Shown: in pieces, positions 53,808 through 64,000 of the stretch
How positions within the stretch are numbered: position 1 is the first letter of the stretch
How the letters are laid out: each line of letters opens with the position of its first letter
NCBI RefSeq assembly: GCF_001729745.1
Contig: NZ_CP017186.1
Location: 3,100,001 to 3,164,000 of the forward strand
Direction of reading: 5' to 3'
DNA: 64,000 bases
Origin: Enterobacter hormaechei subsp. hoffmannii
GTDB taxonomy: Bacteria > Pseudomonadota > Gammaproteobacteria > Enterobacterales > Enterobacteriaceae
The notes under the pieces: generated by a model
The model's database searches: none
What the model was told of the DNA's origin: nothing
The model's input: the letters and a program-made list of their open reading frames with translations, nothing else
Translations under genes and position numbers: made by a program

Positions 53808-53834
53808 AAAATGGCGCCTTCGGGCGCCATTTTT
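53808..53834. terminator. Bidirectional terminator between crr and pdxK
   Basis: An 11-base perfect stem AAAATGGCGCC / GGCGCCATTTT with a stable TTCG tetraloop and T runs on both strands. Confidence 0.95.
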
Positions 53835-53836
53835 GT

Positions 53837-54673
53837 TTATGCAGGCAGAATAAGCTCGTCGTAGCCTTTCGACTGCGTATAGATCATCACGTCAGTCACC
53901 CTGTCGCCCGCCATGCGAATGGCGTCGGCCACGGTTTTACCGCCGACGATACCGCTCACCAGCTCCGAACAGAACAGATCCCCCGTCCCTTTCAGGTCCG
54001 TCTCAACGCGCGGGTGTGCGCTTACGGTAACGCCCTCCTCGCTCACCAGCACGACGTGGATATTTTGCGGATCGTCAGCCACTGGCGCGCTGGTGATCGC
54101 CACCCATTTAAGCGTGTCAGACAGCAGCCCCTGCGCGGCGGCAATGGCGCTCTCCGGCGTACGGCACGGTTTGCCGCTCAGCACTTCCAGCTCAAACACG
54201 TTGGGCGTAATGCCCTGGGCCAGCGGGAGCAGGTGCTCACGATAGGCTTCAGGAATATCCGGCTTCACGTACATCCCGCTGTCGATGTCTCCGATTACCG
54301 GGTCGACCAGCACCAGCAGATCGGGATGTTGAACTTTGATCGCCTTCAGCCACTGCGCCAGCAGCACGATCTGGCTGGCGCTGCCCATATAGCCGGTAGT
54401 GACTGCTTTAAGCTCGCGCAGGATCTCGCGCTCTTCCAGCGCCTTCAGGTAGCCGCTGAACCACTCGTCCGGGATCACCCCGCCGTAGAAGGTGTCGTAG
54501 TGAGGCGTATTGCTGAACAGCACCGTCGGCACGGCGGTAACGTTCAGTCGATGGGTGCGAATATTTGGCACCGCGATGCTGTTTCCCACACTGCCGTACA
54601 CCACCTGCGACTGAACGGCGACAATATCGGTTTGCTGCGCCCGGGTGTTATCCCGGAATAAAATCATCTCCAT
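53837..54673 (-). CDS. pdxK: pyridoxal/pyridoxine kinase PdxK
   Basis: PdxK phosphorylates pyridoxine, pyridoxal and pyridoxamine (also hydroxymethylpyrimidine) in the vitamin B6 salvage pathway. The 278-residue ribokinase-fold protein shows [19 protein letters not shown] near the N-terminus, [13 protein letters not shown] and the anion-hole motif [15 protein letters not shown] with the catalytic aspartate. It is five residues shorter than E. coli PdxK at the C-terminus. It starts 5 bases after cysM on the same strand; in E. coli yfeK and yfeS lie between them. Confidence 0.95.
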   Translation of the reverse strand: MEMILFRDNTRAQQTDIVAVQSQVVYGSVGNSIAVPNIRTHRLNVTAVPTVLFSNTPHYDTFYGGVIPDEWFSGYLKALEEREILRELKAVTTGYMGSASQIVLLAQWLKAIKVQHPDLLVLVDPVIGDIDSGMYVKPDIPEAYREHLLPLAQGITPNVFELEVLSGKPCRTPESAIAAAQGLLSDTLKWVAITSAPVADDPQNIHVVLVSEEGVTVSAHPRVETDLKGTGDLFCSELVSGIVGGKTVADAIRMAGDRVTDVMIYTQSKGYDELILPA

Positions 54674-54678
54674 GACGC

Positions 54679-55590
54679 TTAAATCCCCGCCCCCTGCGAA
54701 TAACTCTCTTCACCAAAGACGCCGGTCGACAGGTAGCGATCGCCGCGATCGCAAATAATCGCTACCACTACTGCACCCGGGTTTGCCTTAGCCACCCGAA
54801 TCGCCCCCGCTACCGCGCCACCCGAACTGACGCCGCAGAAGATGCCTTCACGCACGGCCAGCTCACGCATGGTATTTTCCGCCTCGCGCTGATGAATATC
54901 CAGCACCTGGTCCACAAGCTGCGCATTAAAGATGCCCGGCATATACTCCGCGGGCCAGCGGCGAATGCCCGGAATACTGCTTCCCTCTTCCGGCTGGAGG
55001 CCGACAATCGTCACCGGCTGCTCCTGCTCGCGCAGAAAACGTGACACACCGGTGATCGTGCCCGTGGTCCCCATGCTGGAGACAAAGTGGGTGATGCGCC
55101 CGCCGGTTTGCTGCCAGATTTCCGGGCCGGTGGAGGTGTAATGCGCGTACGGGTTGTCCGGGTTATTAAACTGGTCGAGCAGCTTGCCTTCCCCGCGCTC
55201 CGCCATCGCTAACGCTAAATCTCGCGCCCCTTCCATACCCTGCTCTTTGCTCACCAGAATCAGCTCGGCCCCGTAGGCACGCATGGCGGCACGGCGCTCC
55301 TGGCTCATGTTATCCGGCATCAGCAGCTTCATACGATAGCCTTTCAGGGCGGCTATCATCGCCAGTGCGATACCGGTGTTACCGCTGGTGGCTTCGATCA
55401 GCACATCGCCGGGCTTTATCTCGCCGCGCTTTTCGGCCTGAACAATCATCGACAGCGCCGCCCGGTCTTTCACCGACCCCGCCGGGTTATTGCCTTCAAG
55501 TTTGACCCAGATTTCGCTGCCGTTGTCACACCCCATGCGCTGAAGTTTGACCAGAGGGGTGTTGCCGATGGTGTGTTCGAGTGTATTCAC
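54679..55590 (-). CDS. cysM: cysteine synthase B
   Basis: CysM makes cysteine from O-acetylserine and can use thiosulfate to form S-sulfocysteine. The 303-residue PLP enzyme has the cofactor lysine K41 in [12 protein letters not shown] and [13 protein letters not shown], with [13 protein letters not shown] further on. It lies behind the cysPUWA genes with a REP element in between, the order cysPUWAM being that of E. coli. The link to thiosulfate uptake through CysP supports its role. Confidence 0.97.
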   Translation of the reverse strand: MNTLEHTIGNTPLVKLQRMGCDNGSEIWVKLEGNNPAGSVKDRAALSMIVQAEKRGEIKPGDVLIEATSGNTGIALAMIAALKGYRMKLLMPDNMSQERRAAMRAYGAELILVSKEQGMEGARDLALAMAERGEGKLLDQFNNPDNPYAHYTSTGPEIWQQTGGRITHFVSSMGTTGTITGVSRFLREQEQPVTIVGLQPEEGSSIPGIRRWPAEYMPGIFNAQLVDQVLDIHQREAENTMRELAVREGIFCGVSSGGAVAGAIRVAKANPGAVVVAIICDRGDRYLSTGVFGEESYSQGAGI

Positions 55591-55605
55591 GTTTTTTACT
55601 CAATA

Positions 55606-55640
55606 AAAAGCCCGGTAAGCATCACGCCACCGGGCGAAAA
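55606..55640. repeat. REP element between cysA and cysM
   Basis: AAGCCCGGTAAGCATC, then ACGCCACCGGGCGAAAAA, a REP-type palindrome with outer arms GCCCGGT / ACCGGGC. It separates cysA and cysM within the operon and may protect the cysPUWA mRNA 3' end. Confidence 0.82.
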
Positions 55641-55657
55641 ACATACTCAATAACCTA

Positions 55658-56752
55658 TCAGGCTGACTCCGCCAGAGCAATATCCTCGCGCGTCTCGATG
55701 CGCTCGTTGCCATGATAAATGCGCGCGTGTTGCATCCCCACAAACAGGCGTTCCCCCCGGTGCGGCGGCTCGTCGTCACGCATAACCACGGTCAGCGGCT
55801 CGGTGTACCAGCCCAGGGGCTGTACCACTAATTGGGTGTAGTGACCTTTAGGGCTAGCTTCCAGCACCTGCACCGGAAGCGGTGAGTCCAGGCTGGTACG
55901 GCGGCTGACGTCCACTTCCCACGGGCGCAGGAACAGATCCACCGGCCCCTGGTGCGCGGAGGTATACCCCAGCGGCCAGCGGTGCGCGCCAACGTGGAAC
56001 TGACCGCCGCGAATAGTACCCTGAAGGCGGTTTACTTCCCCCATAAACTCCAGCACAAAGCGGGTCGCCGGTTCACGCCAGAGTTGCTCTGGCTCGTCAA
56101 CCTGCTCAATGTTGCCCTGACTCATCACCACCACGCGGTCGGCTACTTCCATCGCCTCTTCCTGATCGTGGGTCACGAAAACGCTGGTGAACTGGAGTTC
56201 CTCATGAAGCTGACGCAGCCAGCGGCGGAGCTCTTTACGCACCTGCGCATCCAGCGCGCCAAACGGTTCGTCCAGCAGCAGGATTTGCGGTTCCACGGCT
56301 AACGCACGCGCCAGCGCCACGCGCTGTTTCTGCCCGCCAGAAAGCTGTGCCGGGAAGCGGTCCGCCAGATGAGCCAGCTGCACCATCTCCAGCAGTTTGG
56401 TCACTTTCGCTTTGATGGCGGCCGCATTCGGACGCTCACGACGCGGCAGTACGGTCAAACCAAACGCGATGTTGTCGAATACCGTCATGTGGCGGAACAG
56501 GGCGTAGTGCTGGAATACAAAACCCACTTTACGGTCGCGGGCATGCAAACGGCTTACGTCCGTACCGTGGAAGCGGATATGTCCGCTGGTCTGGTGCTCA
56601 AGCCCGGCGATAATACGCAGCAGCGTGGTTTTACCGGAGCCAGACGGCCCCAGCAGCGCCACCATTTGTCCGGAAGGGATATCCAGCGAGATATCATTCA
56701 GCACCTGGGTGCGACCAAAAGACTTCTTAATATTGGCAATCTCAATGCTCAT
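55658..56752 (-). CDS. cysA: sulfate/thiosulfate ABC transporter ATPase CysA
   Basis: CysA is the ATPase of the sulfate/thiosulfate importer. The 364-residue protein has Walker A GPSGSGKT (residues 35-42), the signature [16 protein letters not shown], Walker [13 protein letters not shown] and the switch histidine in [16 protein letters not shown], followed by a C-terminal TOBE-type regulatory domain. It overlaps cysW by 11 bases. Confidence 0.98.
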   Translation of the reverse strand: MSIEIANIKKSFGRTQVLNDISLDIPSGQMVALLGPSGSGKTTLLRIIAGLEHQTSGHIRFHGTDVSRLHARDRKVGFVFQHYALFRHMTVFDNIAFGLTVLPRRERPNAAAIKAKVTKLLEMVQLAHLADRFPAQLSGGQKQRVALARALAVEPQILLLDEPFGALDAQVRKELRRWLRQLHEELQFTSVFVTHDQEEAMEVADRVVVMSQGNIEQVDEPEQLWREPATRFVLEFMGEVNRLQGTIRGGQFHVGAHRWPLGYTSAHQGPVDLFLRPWEVDVSRRTSLDSPLPVQVLEASPKGHYTQLVVQPLGWYTEPLTVVMRDDEPPHRGERLFVGMQHARIYHGNERIETREDIALAESA

Positions 56753-57617
56753 GATTTCCCTCCTGATGCTGACGTTTTTCCTGATTCTCTAAACGCCACT
56801 GCACCACACTCTTCAAAAACAGGGTCAAAATCGCCATCAGCGTCAGCAACGCTGCGGCAGTAAAGGAACCGACGGTGTTGTAGTCCTGTTCCAGTAATTC
56901 AATCTGTAACGGCAGCGACAGGGTTTCGCCGCGAATCGAGCCGGATACCACCGACACCGCACCAAACTCACCGATCGCACGGGCGTTGGTCAGCACCACG
57001 CCGTAAAGCAGTGCCCAGCGGATATTCGGCAGCGTGACGCGGCGGAACATCTGCCAGCCGGAAGCGCCGAGCAGCACCGCGGCTTCATCTTCATGGCTGC
57101 CCTGGCTGAGCATCACCGGCACCAGCTCGCGTACCACGAACGGACAGGTGACAAAGACGGTCACCAGCACCATCCCCGGCCAGGCGAACATGATCTGCAG
57201 GTCGTGTTCATCCAGCCAGCCGCCCAGCGGGCCATTGGAACCGTAGAAGAGCAGATAAACCAGACCCGCCACCACCGGTGACACCGCAAACGGGATATCC
57301 AGCAGGGTCAGCAGCAGCTGACGCCCCGGGAAGTTAAAGCGCGTTACCAGCCAGGCCAGCAATACGCCAAACACCAGATTCACCGGGACGGTGATCAGGG
57401 CAATCATGACCGTCAGCCAGATGGCGTGGAGCATGTCCGGATCGGCCAGGTTTTGCAGCGCGGGCATAATCCCTTTGCTGAAGGCCTGAACGAAGATGTA
57501 CACCATCGGCACGACGAGAATGAATGCGGAGACCAGCACGCCGGTACCAATCAGAAACCATTTGCCCCAGTTGATGCGGGGCGCGTCATAGCGCTTCAAT
57601 TGCGTAACTTCCGCCAT
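56742..57617 (-). CDS. cysW: sulfate/thiosulfate ABC permease CysW
   Basis: One of two membrane subunits of the importer, 291 residues with six hydrophobic segments and the EAA loop seen in [20 protein letters not shown], which contacts CysA. Its gene overlaps cysU by one base upstream and cysA downstream, so translation is coupled. Sequence and length match E. coli CysW. Confidence 0.97.
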   Translation of the reverse strand: MAEVTQLKRYDAPRINWGKWFLIGTGVLVSAFILVVPMVYIFVQAFSKGIMPALQNLADPDMLHAIWLTVMIALITVPVNLVFGVLLAWLVTRFNFPGRQLLLTLLDIPFAVSPVVAGLVYLLFYGSNGPLGGWLDEHDLQIMFAWPGMVLVTVFVTCPFVVRELVPVMLSQGSHEDEAAVLLGASGWQMFRRVTLPNIRWALLYGVVLTNARAIGEFGAVSVVSGSIRGETLSLPLQIELLEQDYNTVGSFTAAALLTLMAILTLFLKSVVQWRLENQEKRQHQEGNHEH

Positions 57618-58450
57618 CAGTGACCTACCACACGTCGACCAAAGCGACTTTGCAGAGTGTTAATCGAGAACAGCAGTAGCAGCGACGCGGCAAGGATCAC
57701 CGAGGCAATCGCACTCGCGGCCGGATAATCAAACTCCTGCAAACGGACAAAAATCATCAGCGAGGTTACTTCGGTTTTCCACGCGATGTTCCCGGCGATA
57801 AAAATGACCGCGCCAAATTCACCGAGGCTGCGGGTAAAGGAGAGCGCGATACCCGCCAGCAACGCCGGAGAGAGTTCCGGCAGCACGACCTTGCGAAAAC
57901 TCTGCCAGCGCGTGGCGCCGAGCGTTTCTGCGGCCTCTTCGTATTCGGGTCCTAACTCTTCCAGCACCGGCTGCACGGTACGTACCACAAACGGGATGCT
58001 GGTAAAGGCCATGGCCACCGCGATACCGAGCCAGGTATAGGTCACTTTGATATCAAACTTAGCCAGCCACTCACCGTAAAAGCCGTTCACGGAAAACAGC
58101 GACGCCAGCGTCAAACCGGCAACCGCCGTCGGCAGGGCAAACGGCAGATCCATCAGCGCGTCGAGCAGGGTGCGGCCCGGGAAGCGATAGCGGGTTAAGA
58201 TCCACGCCATCAGCAGGCCAAACACGCCGTTAAAAATCGAGGCCACGAACGCAGACAGCAGGGTGACCTTGTAGGCCGCCACCACCTGCGGGTTAGTAAT
58301 CACTTCCCAGTACTGGGACCAGCTCATCTCAGCGAGCTGCATCACCAGCGCGCTGAGCGGTAATAACAAAATCAGACAGACGAACAGCAGGCTGGTCCCG
58401 AGGCTTAAGGTAAAGCCCGGCAGCACACGTCTGGAGGACACTGCAAACAT
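57617..58450 (-). CDS. cysU: sulfate/thiosulfate ABC permease CysT (CysU)
   Basis: The second membrane subunit, 277 residues with six hydrophobic segments and the EAA loop in YEEAAETLGATRWQSFRKVV. It overlaps cysP by one base upstream and cysW by one base downstream. The homologous halves CysU and CysW form the heterodimeric channel. Confidence 0.97.
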   Translation of the reverse strand: MFAVSSRRVLPGFTLSLGTSLLFVCLILLLPLSALVMQLAEMSWSQYWEVITNPQVVAAYKVTLLSAFVASIFNGVFGLLMAWILTRYRFPGRTLLDALMDLPFALPTAVAGLTLASLFSVNGFYGEWLAKFDIKVTYTWLGIAVAMAFTSIPFVVRTVQPVLEELGPEYEEAAETLGATRWQSFRKVVLPELSPALLAGIALSFTRSLGEFGAVIFIAGNIAWKTEVTSLMIFVRLQEFDYPAASAIASVILAASLLLLFSINTLQSRFGRRVVGH

Positions 58451-59463
58451 TACTTACGCCCCGCTGCCAGCAGTTTGTCCAACTCACCGCCGCTGACAAA
58501 ATGCGTTTTCATGACCTCAGGCCAGGCGCCAAAATGATCTTCCACGCGGAACAGCTCGGTCTGCGGGAATTTGTCTTTCAGCTTGCTCATCACGTCCGGG
58601 TTGTTGACACGGTAGTAGTAGTCGGTGATAACGGTTTGCGCCTGCGGGCTGTACAGATAGTTCAGGTAGGCTTTCGCCGCCTTTTCTGTGCCGTTAGCCT
58701 TAACGTTTTTATCCACCCACGCCACCGGGAACTCGGCCAGAATGTTCGTTTTCGGGATAACCACTTCGAAGCCCTGCGCTTCGTACTGTTTACGAATATT
58801 GTTCACTTCGGATTCAAAGCTGATCAGTACGTCGCCCAGCCCGCGCTCGGCGAAGGTGGTGGTTGCGCCACGACCGCCGGTATCAAACACCTCGACGTTT
58901 TTCAGGAACTGGGTCATAAACTGTTCGGTTTTCGCTTTATCGTTACCGTCAGCTTTGTCCGCCGCGCCCCACGCCGCCAGATAGGTGTAACGTGCGTTGC
59001 CGGAGGTTTTCGGATTCGGGAAGATCAGCTTTACGTCTGAACGCACCAGGTCGTTCCAGTCGTGGATGTTCTTCGGGTTGCCCTTGCGCACCAGGAAGCC
59101 CATGGTGGAGTAAAATGGCGAACTGTTGTTCGGCAGGCGGCTTTGCCAGTTCGCCGGGATCAGTTTGCCTTTGTCGTGCAGGATCTGCACGTCCGTGACC
59201 TGGTTGTAGGTCACCACGTCCGCTTTCAGCCCCTGCAAAATGGCCAGCGCCTGCTTGGATGAGCCAGCGTGCGACTGCTTGATGGTCAGCTTGTCGCCGT
59301 TGTTCTCTTTCGCCCACTGCTGTTCAAATGCGGGATTAAGGGCGGCAAACAGCTCGCGCGAAACATCATAAGAACTGTTCAGCAACTCGGTTGCCTGCGC
59401 CTGCGCCACCAGCAGTAAACCTGCCAGTGCCAGCGATCCTTTTTTCAGTACAGTAACGGCCAT
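58450..59463 (-). CDS. cysP: thiosulfate/sulfate-binding protein CysP
   Basis: The periplasmic binding protein of the importer, 337 residues. It has a signal peptide ([18 protein letters not shown], cleaved near residue 25) and then [20 protein letters not shown]. The block [10 protein letters not shown] and [20 protein letters not shown] are part of the ligand site. First gene of cysPUWA(M); a palindrome lies in its leader. In E. coli ucpA and the mur genes lie upstream, here it is yfeX. Confidence 0.97.
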   Translation of the reverse strand: MAVTVLKKGSLALAGLLLVAQAQATELLNSSYDVSRELFAALNPAFEQQWAKENNGDKLTIKQSHAGSSKQALAILQGLKADVVTYNQVTDVQILHDKGKLIPANWQSRLPNNSSPFYSTMGFLVRKGNPKNIHDWNDLVRSDVKLIFPNPKTSGNARYTYLAAWGAADKADGNDKAKTEQFMTQFLKNVEVFDTGGRGATTTFAERGLGDVLISFESEVNNIRKQYEAQGFEVVIPKTNILAEFPVAWVDKNVKANGTEKAAKAYLNYLYSPQAQTVITDYYYRVNNPDVMSKLKDKFPQTELFRVEDHFGAWPEVMKTHFVSGGELDKLLAAGRK

Positions 59464-59483
59464 TGCGCACCCTTATAAATGTG

Positions 59484-59502
59484 ATGACTATCTTATAGTC
59501 AT
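59484..59502. promoter_or_regulatory. cysP: Perfect palindrome in the cysP promoter/leader
   Basis: ATGACTAT-CTT-ATAGTCAT is an 8-base perfect inverted repeat 21-39 bases upstream of the cysP start. On the minus strand a TATTAT -10-like element overlaps its upstream edge, so it would lie across the transcription start. A second inverted repeat AACGGT-N7-ACCGTT is at 59530-59548. Either may be part of the CysB-controlled promoter. Confidence 0.55.
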
Positions 59503-59592
59503 AATATTTATAACGGAGTCTAAAGGAGTAACGGTTTTATATACCGTTTGGTGATTTAGAAGCAGAAAAGGGAATAAGAGGTGCGGGAGAAA

Positions 59593-59624
59593 TTGCCGGG
59601 TGGCGCTCACGCTTACCCGGCCTA
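59593..59624. repeat. REP element between yfeX and cysP
   Basis: TTGCCGGGTGGCGCTC, then ACGCTTACCCGGCCTA, a single REP palindrome just downstream of the yfeX stop. It matches the units at 4408-4486. Confidence 0.85.
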
Positions 59625-59639
59625 AGAATGGAGAGCGAT

Positions 59640-60587
<948 letters not shown>

Positions 60588-60631
60588 CTATTATACCCGG
60601 ATTTCAGCGAGGCGGCTTGCTCAGGCGCAAA

Positions 60632-61207
60632 TTACTGCTGCCAGATAATTTTGCTCACTTTCCACTTTTTCAGGGTGTCGTCAGACGGCATTAACCCTTC
60701 CGGACCGTTCCAGGTGCCGCTGAACACATAGCTAATATGCTGGCTGCCGTCGGCCTTACACTCGACCGCCACGCTCTCCTCCGATGGCACACTGGTGCAG
60801 TGGCCAAACGCTTTCTGATAGAGTTCGCCAAACGGCGTTCCCACCTTCACGCCACCTGAGGTCGGGATCTCTTCATCCATCACCGCAATGCGGTTGACCG
60901 TACCTTTATCGCCGTTGATGACCATTGCCACCTTGTCATCTTTCAACGCTTCGAAATAGCGCACGATGTTGCCGTTCTCGGTTTTCATGCCGCTGCGCAG
61001 GCGATAATCACTGCCGATGGCATCCTGAATGGCATCCTGATCCAGCGCCGTCGAGGCGGTGATTTTGCCTACGCCCTGCTCGGTCACTTCCATTGAGGAT
61101 CCAAACCAGTTCCACGGATAGGCCGCAGACCAGTTGATGGATGAGAGCGTGGAACAGCCGGTTAACGCCAGCGGGAGAGCGCATAAAAGTAAACGCAGCG
61201 ATTTCAT
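60632..61207 (-). CDS. yfeY: YfeY, RpoE-regulated lipoprotein
   Basis: A 191-residue lipoprotein with signal and lipobox MKSLRLLLCALPLALTGCST (LTGC, lipidated C18). The rest (DUF1131) matches E. coli YfeY, a sigma-E-controlled outer-membrane lipoprotein of unknown role. No clear sigma-E promoter was picked out by eye in the 63-base gap before it. Confidence 0.9.
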   Translation of the reverse strand: MKSLRLLLCALPLALTGCSTLSSINWSAAYPWNWFGSSMEVTEQGVGKITASTALDQDAIQDAIGSDYRLRSGMKTENGNIVRYFEALKDDKVAMVINGDKGTVNRIAVMDEEIPTSGGVKVGTPFGELYQKAFGHCTSVPSEESVAVECKADGSQHISYVFSGTWNGPEGLMPSDDTLKKWKVSKIIWQQ

Positions 61208-61270
61208 TGAGACGTCCTTACGTAGTAAATCAACGCTTGTTGGAGTGCAGTATCGACAAAAAGTGCCGTT

Positions 61271-61720
61271 TTAATCTGGCTCTTGCGTAAAACAGGCGCG
61301 TAAACGGGGATTCGTGACCAGCCACAGCAGCGCGACGATATCCGCCACCACCAGTGCAATCCCGATACCCGAAAGCGGCTCGCCGTACAGCCAGAGCAAG
61401 GGTTGCCAGACCAGAAGCACAAACTGCGCCAGGATCAACAGCCAGCGAAGCGCGCGCCAGAAGCGCGGAATGGCTTGCCGCCGTCCGCTGCACAGAAACG
61501 CCAGGACCGCCGGTACGCCCGGCAGTAACCCCAGCCAGAAGGCATCGTGATCGGGATAAAAGAGATTCAGTAACGTATCGCCCTGCCCGCGCGACGCGCC
61601 AGCCATCACGAACAGCACCCAGGTGCGGGCCTGCAACAGCAGAACGCACCAGAACAAAAAAGGCAGACGCAGACGACCGTGAACGTCGTAGTCGCCAGGG
61701 TGGAACTCAGTACTCTTCAT
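61271..61720 (-). CDS. yfeZ: inner membrane protein YfeZ (DUF2919)
   Basis: A 149-residue protein with four predicted membrane helices ([71 protein letters not shown]). It matches E. coli YfeZ of unknown function. Its start overlaps the ypeA 3' end by 14 bases, so the two are cotranscribed. Confidence 0.88.
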   Translation of the reverse strand: MKSTEFHPGDYDVHGRLRLPFLFWCVLLLQARTWVLFVMAGASRGQGDTLLNLFYPDHDAFWLGLLPGVPAVLAFLCSGRRQAIPRFWRALRWLLILAQFVLLVWQPLLWLYGEPLSGIGIALVVADIVALLWLVTNPRLRACFTQEPD

Positions 61721-62132
61721 CTTCGATCAGGCGCTTACCCAGCGTCAGTACATCCGCGTGCTCGTAGCCCAGACGTTCATACATGCCCAGCACCACGTCG
61801 TTATCTTCCCGGACCATAATCTGGATTTTCGGGCAGCCACGGGCGATCAGTTTCTTTTCCAGACGGTTAAGCAGCGCGTTGGCGATGCCGCGCGCGCGGT
61901 ATTCCGGGTGCACGCCCAGATAGTAGGCCGAGCCGCGGTGGCCGTCGTACCCACCCATCACCGTCCCGACCACTTCGCCGTTGACCTCAGCGACCAGAAA
62001 CAGACTGACGTCGTGATTCACCTTCCGTTCGATGTCCATTTCCGGATCGTTCCACGGACGCAGCAGATCGCAGCGCTCCCAAAGGGTGATCACCTCTTCG
62101 AAATCTTCCTGGCGAAAAACGCGTATCTCCAT
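61707..62132 (-). CDS. ypeA: GNAT-family acetyltransferase YpeA
   Basis: A 141-residue GNAT acetyltransferase. The acetyl-CoA loop appears as [20 protein letters not shown] (Q/RxxGxG/A form). It matches E. coli YpeA, substrate unknown. The ATG at 62132 ([20 protein letters not shown]) is the family start; in-frame starts further upstream lack support. It is divergent from amiA and overlaps yfeZ. Confidence 0.93.
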   Translation of the reverse strand: MEIRVFRQEDFEEVITLWERCDLLRPWNDPEMDIERKVNHDVSLFLVAEVNGEVVGTVMGGYDGHRGSAYYLGVHPEYRARGIANALLNRLEKKLIARGCPKIQIMVREDNDVVLGMYERLGYEHADVLTLGKRLIEDEEY

Positions 62133-62344
62133 GGTATTAACCGCCTTTTCGGGTTTAAAAACAGTGATTATGGCGTGAACAGGGCGTTTAGCCAATAACC
62201 GGGGAAAAACTCGCCAAAATTTGGCATAATGTCACTTTGTCACGTATTGAAATGAAAAGTAAAACAATTCTCAATAAGGACTGTCGTAACGGGAAACACG
62301 ATACGATATAACACCAGGACCCCAATTTTTACAATTCAGGCCGC

Positions 62345-64000
<1,656 letters not shown>

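Overview
This window is a stretch of enterobacterial core chromosome. Protein sequences and gene order match the 52-55 min region of Escherichia coli K-12 (dedA-truA-usg-pdxB through amiA-hemF) almost gene for gene. The differences point to Enterobacter or a close relative such as Lelliottia or Leclercia: an ipdC gene very close to the Enterobacter cloacae indolepyruvate decarboxylase, a FlxA-like gene beside yfeR, and no xapRAB, fry, murQP-ucpA, yfeK/yfeS, evg/emr or KpLE1-prophage genes. The genus is an inference. Comparisons with E. coli are from memory, not from an alignment.

Layout. (1) 1-14.4 kb: dedA (partial), truA, usg, pdxB, flk, yfcJ, fabB, mnmC, yfcL, epmC, yfcA, mepA, aroC, prmB, smrB. 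(2) 14.5-22.9 kb: sixA, anaerobic beta-oxidation genes fadIJ, yfcZ, fatty-acid porin fadL, mlaA and yfdC, with visible FadR sites at fadI and fadL and FabR/FadR sites at fabB. (3) 22.9-31.2 kb: tRNA-Arg(CCU), lpxP, the 23-residue ypdK, alaC, the ypdAB two-component system, glk, yfeO. (4) 31.2-34.5 kb: ipdC and a divergent aldo/keto reductase, the main gene-content difference, then ypeC. (5) 34.5-43.0 kb: mntH, nupC, pdeA, two tRNA-Ala, yfeC/yfeD, gltX, and a Val-Val-Val-Lys tRNA operon. (6) 43-49 kb: FlxA-like gene behind a sigma-28-type promoter, yfeR/yfeH, ypeB-ligA-zipA. (7) 49-59.5 kb: cysteine and PTS cluster: cysZ, cysK, ptsH-ptsI-crr, pdxK, cysM and the sulfate/thiosulfate transporter cysPUWA. 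(8) 59.6-64 kb: yfeX, yfeY, yfeZ, ypeA, amiA, hemF (partial).

Functional links. Sulfate import (CysZ, CysPUWA) feeds both O-acetylserine sulfhydrylases (CysK, CysM). FadL, FadI, FadJ and FabB are tied together by FadR-type operators. LpxP, MlaA, MepA, AmiA and ZipA serve the envelope and cell division. Flk and the FlxA-like gene are flagellum-related.

No phage, transposon, CRISPR array, toxin-antitoxin or defence island was seen, and I found no clearly undescribed multi-gene system. The best leads are small: the FlxA-like gene with its sigma-28 promoter, the ipdC/aldo-keto reductase insertion, a tRNA-Arg gene without an encoded CCA, the paralogous yfeC/yfeD regulators, an altered FadL surface loop and several strong palindromes in the cys region.
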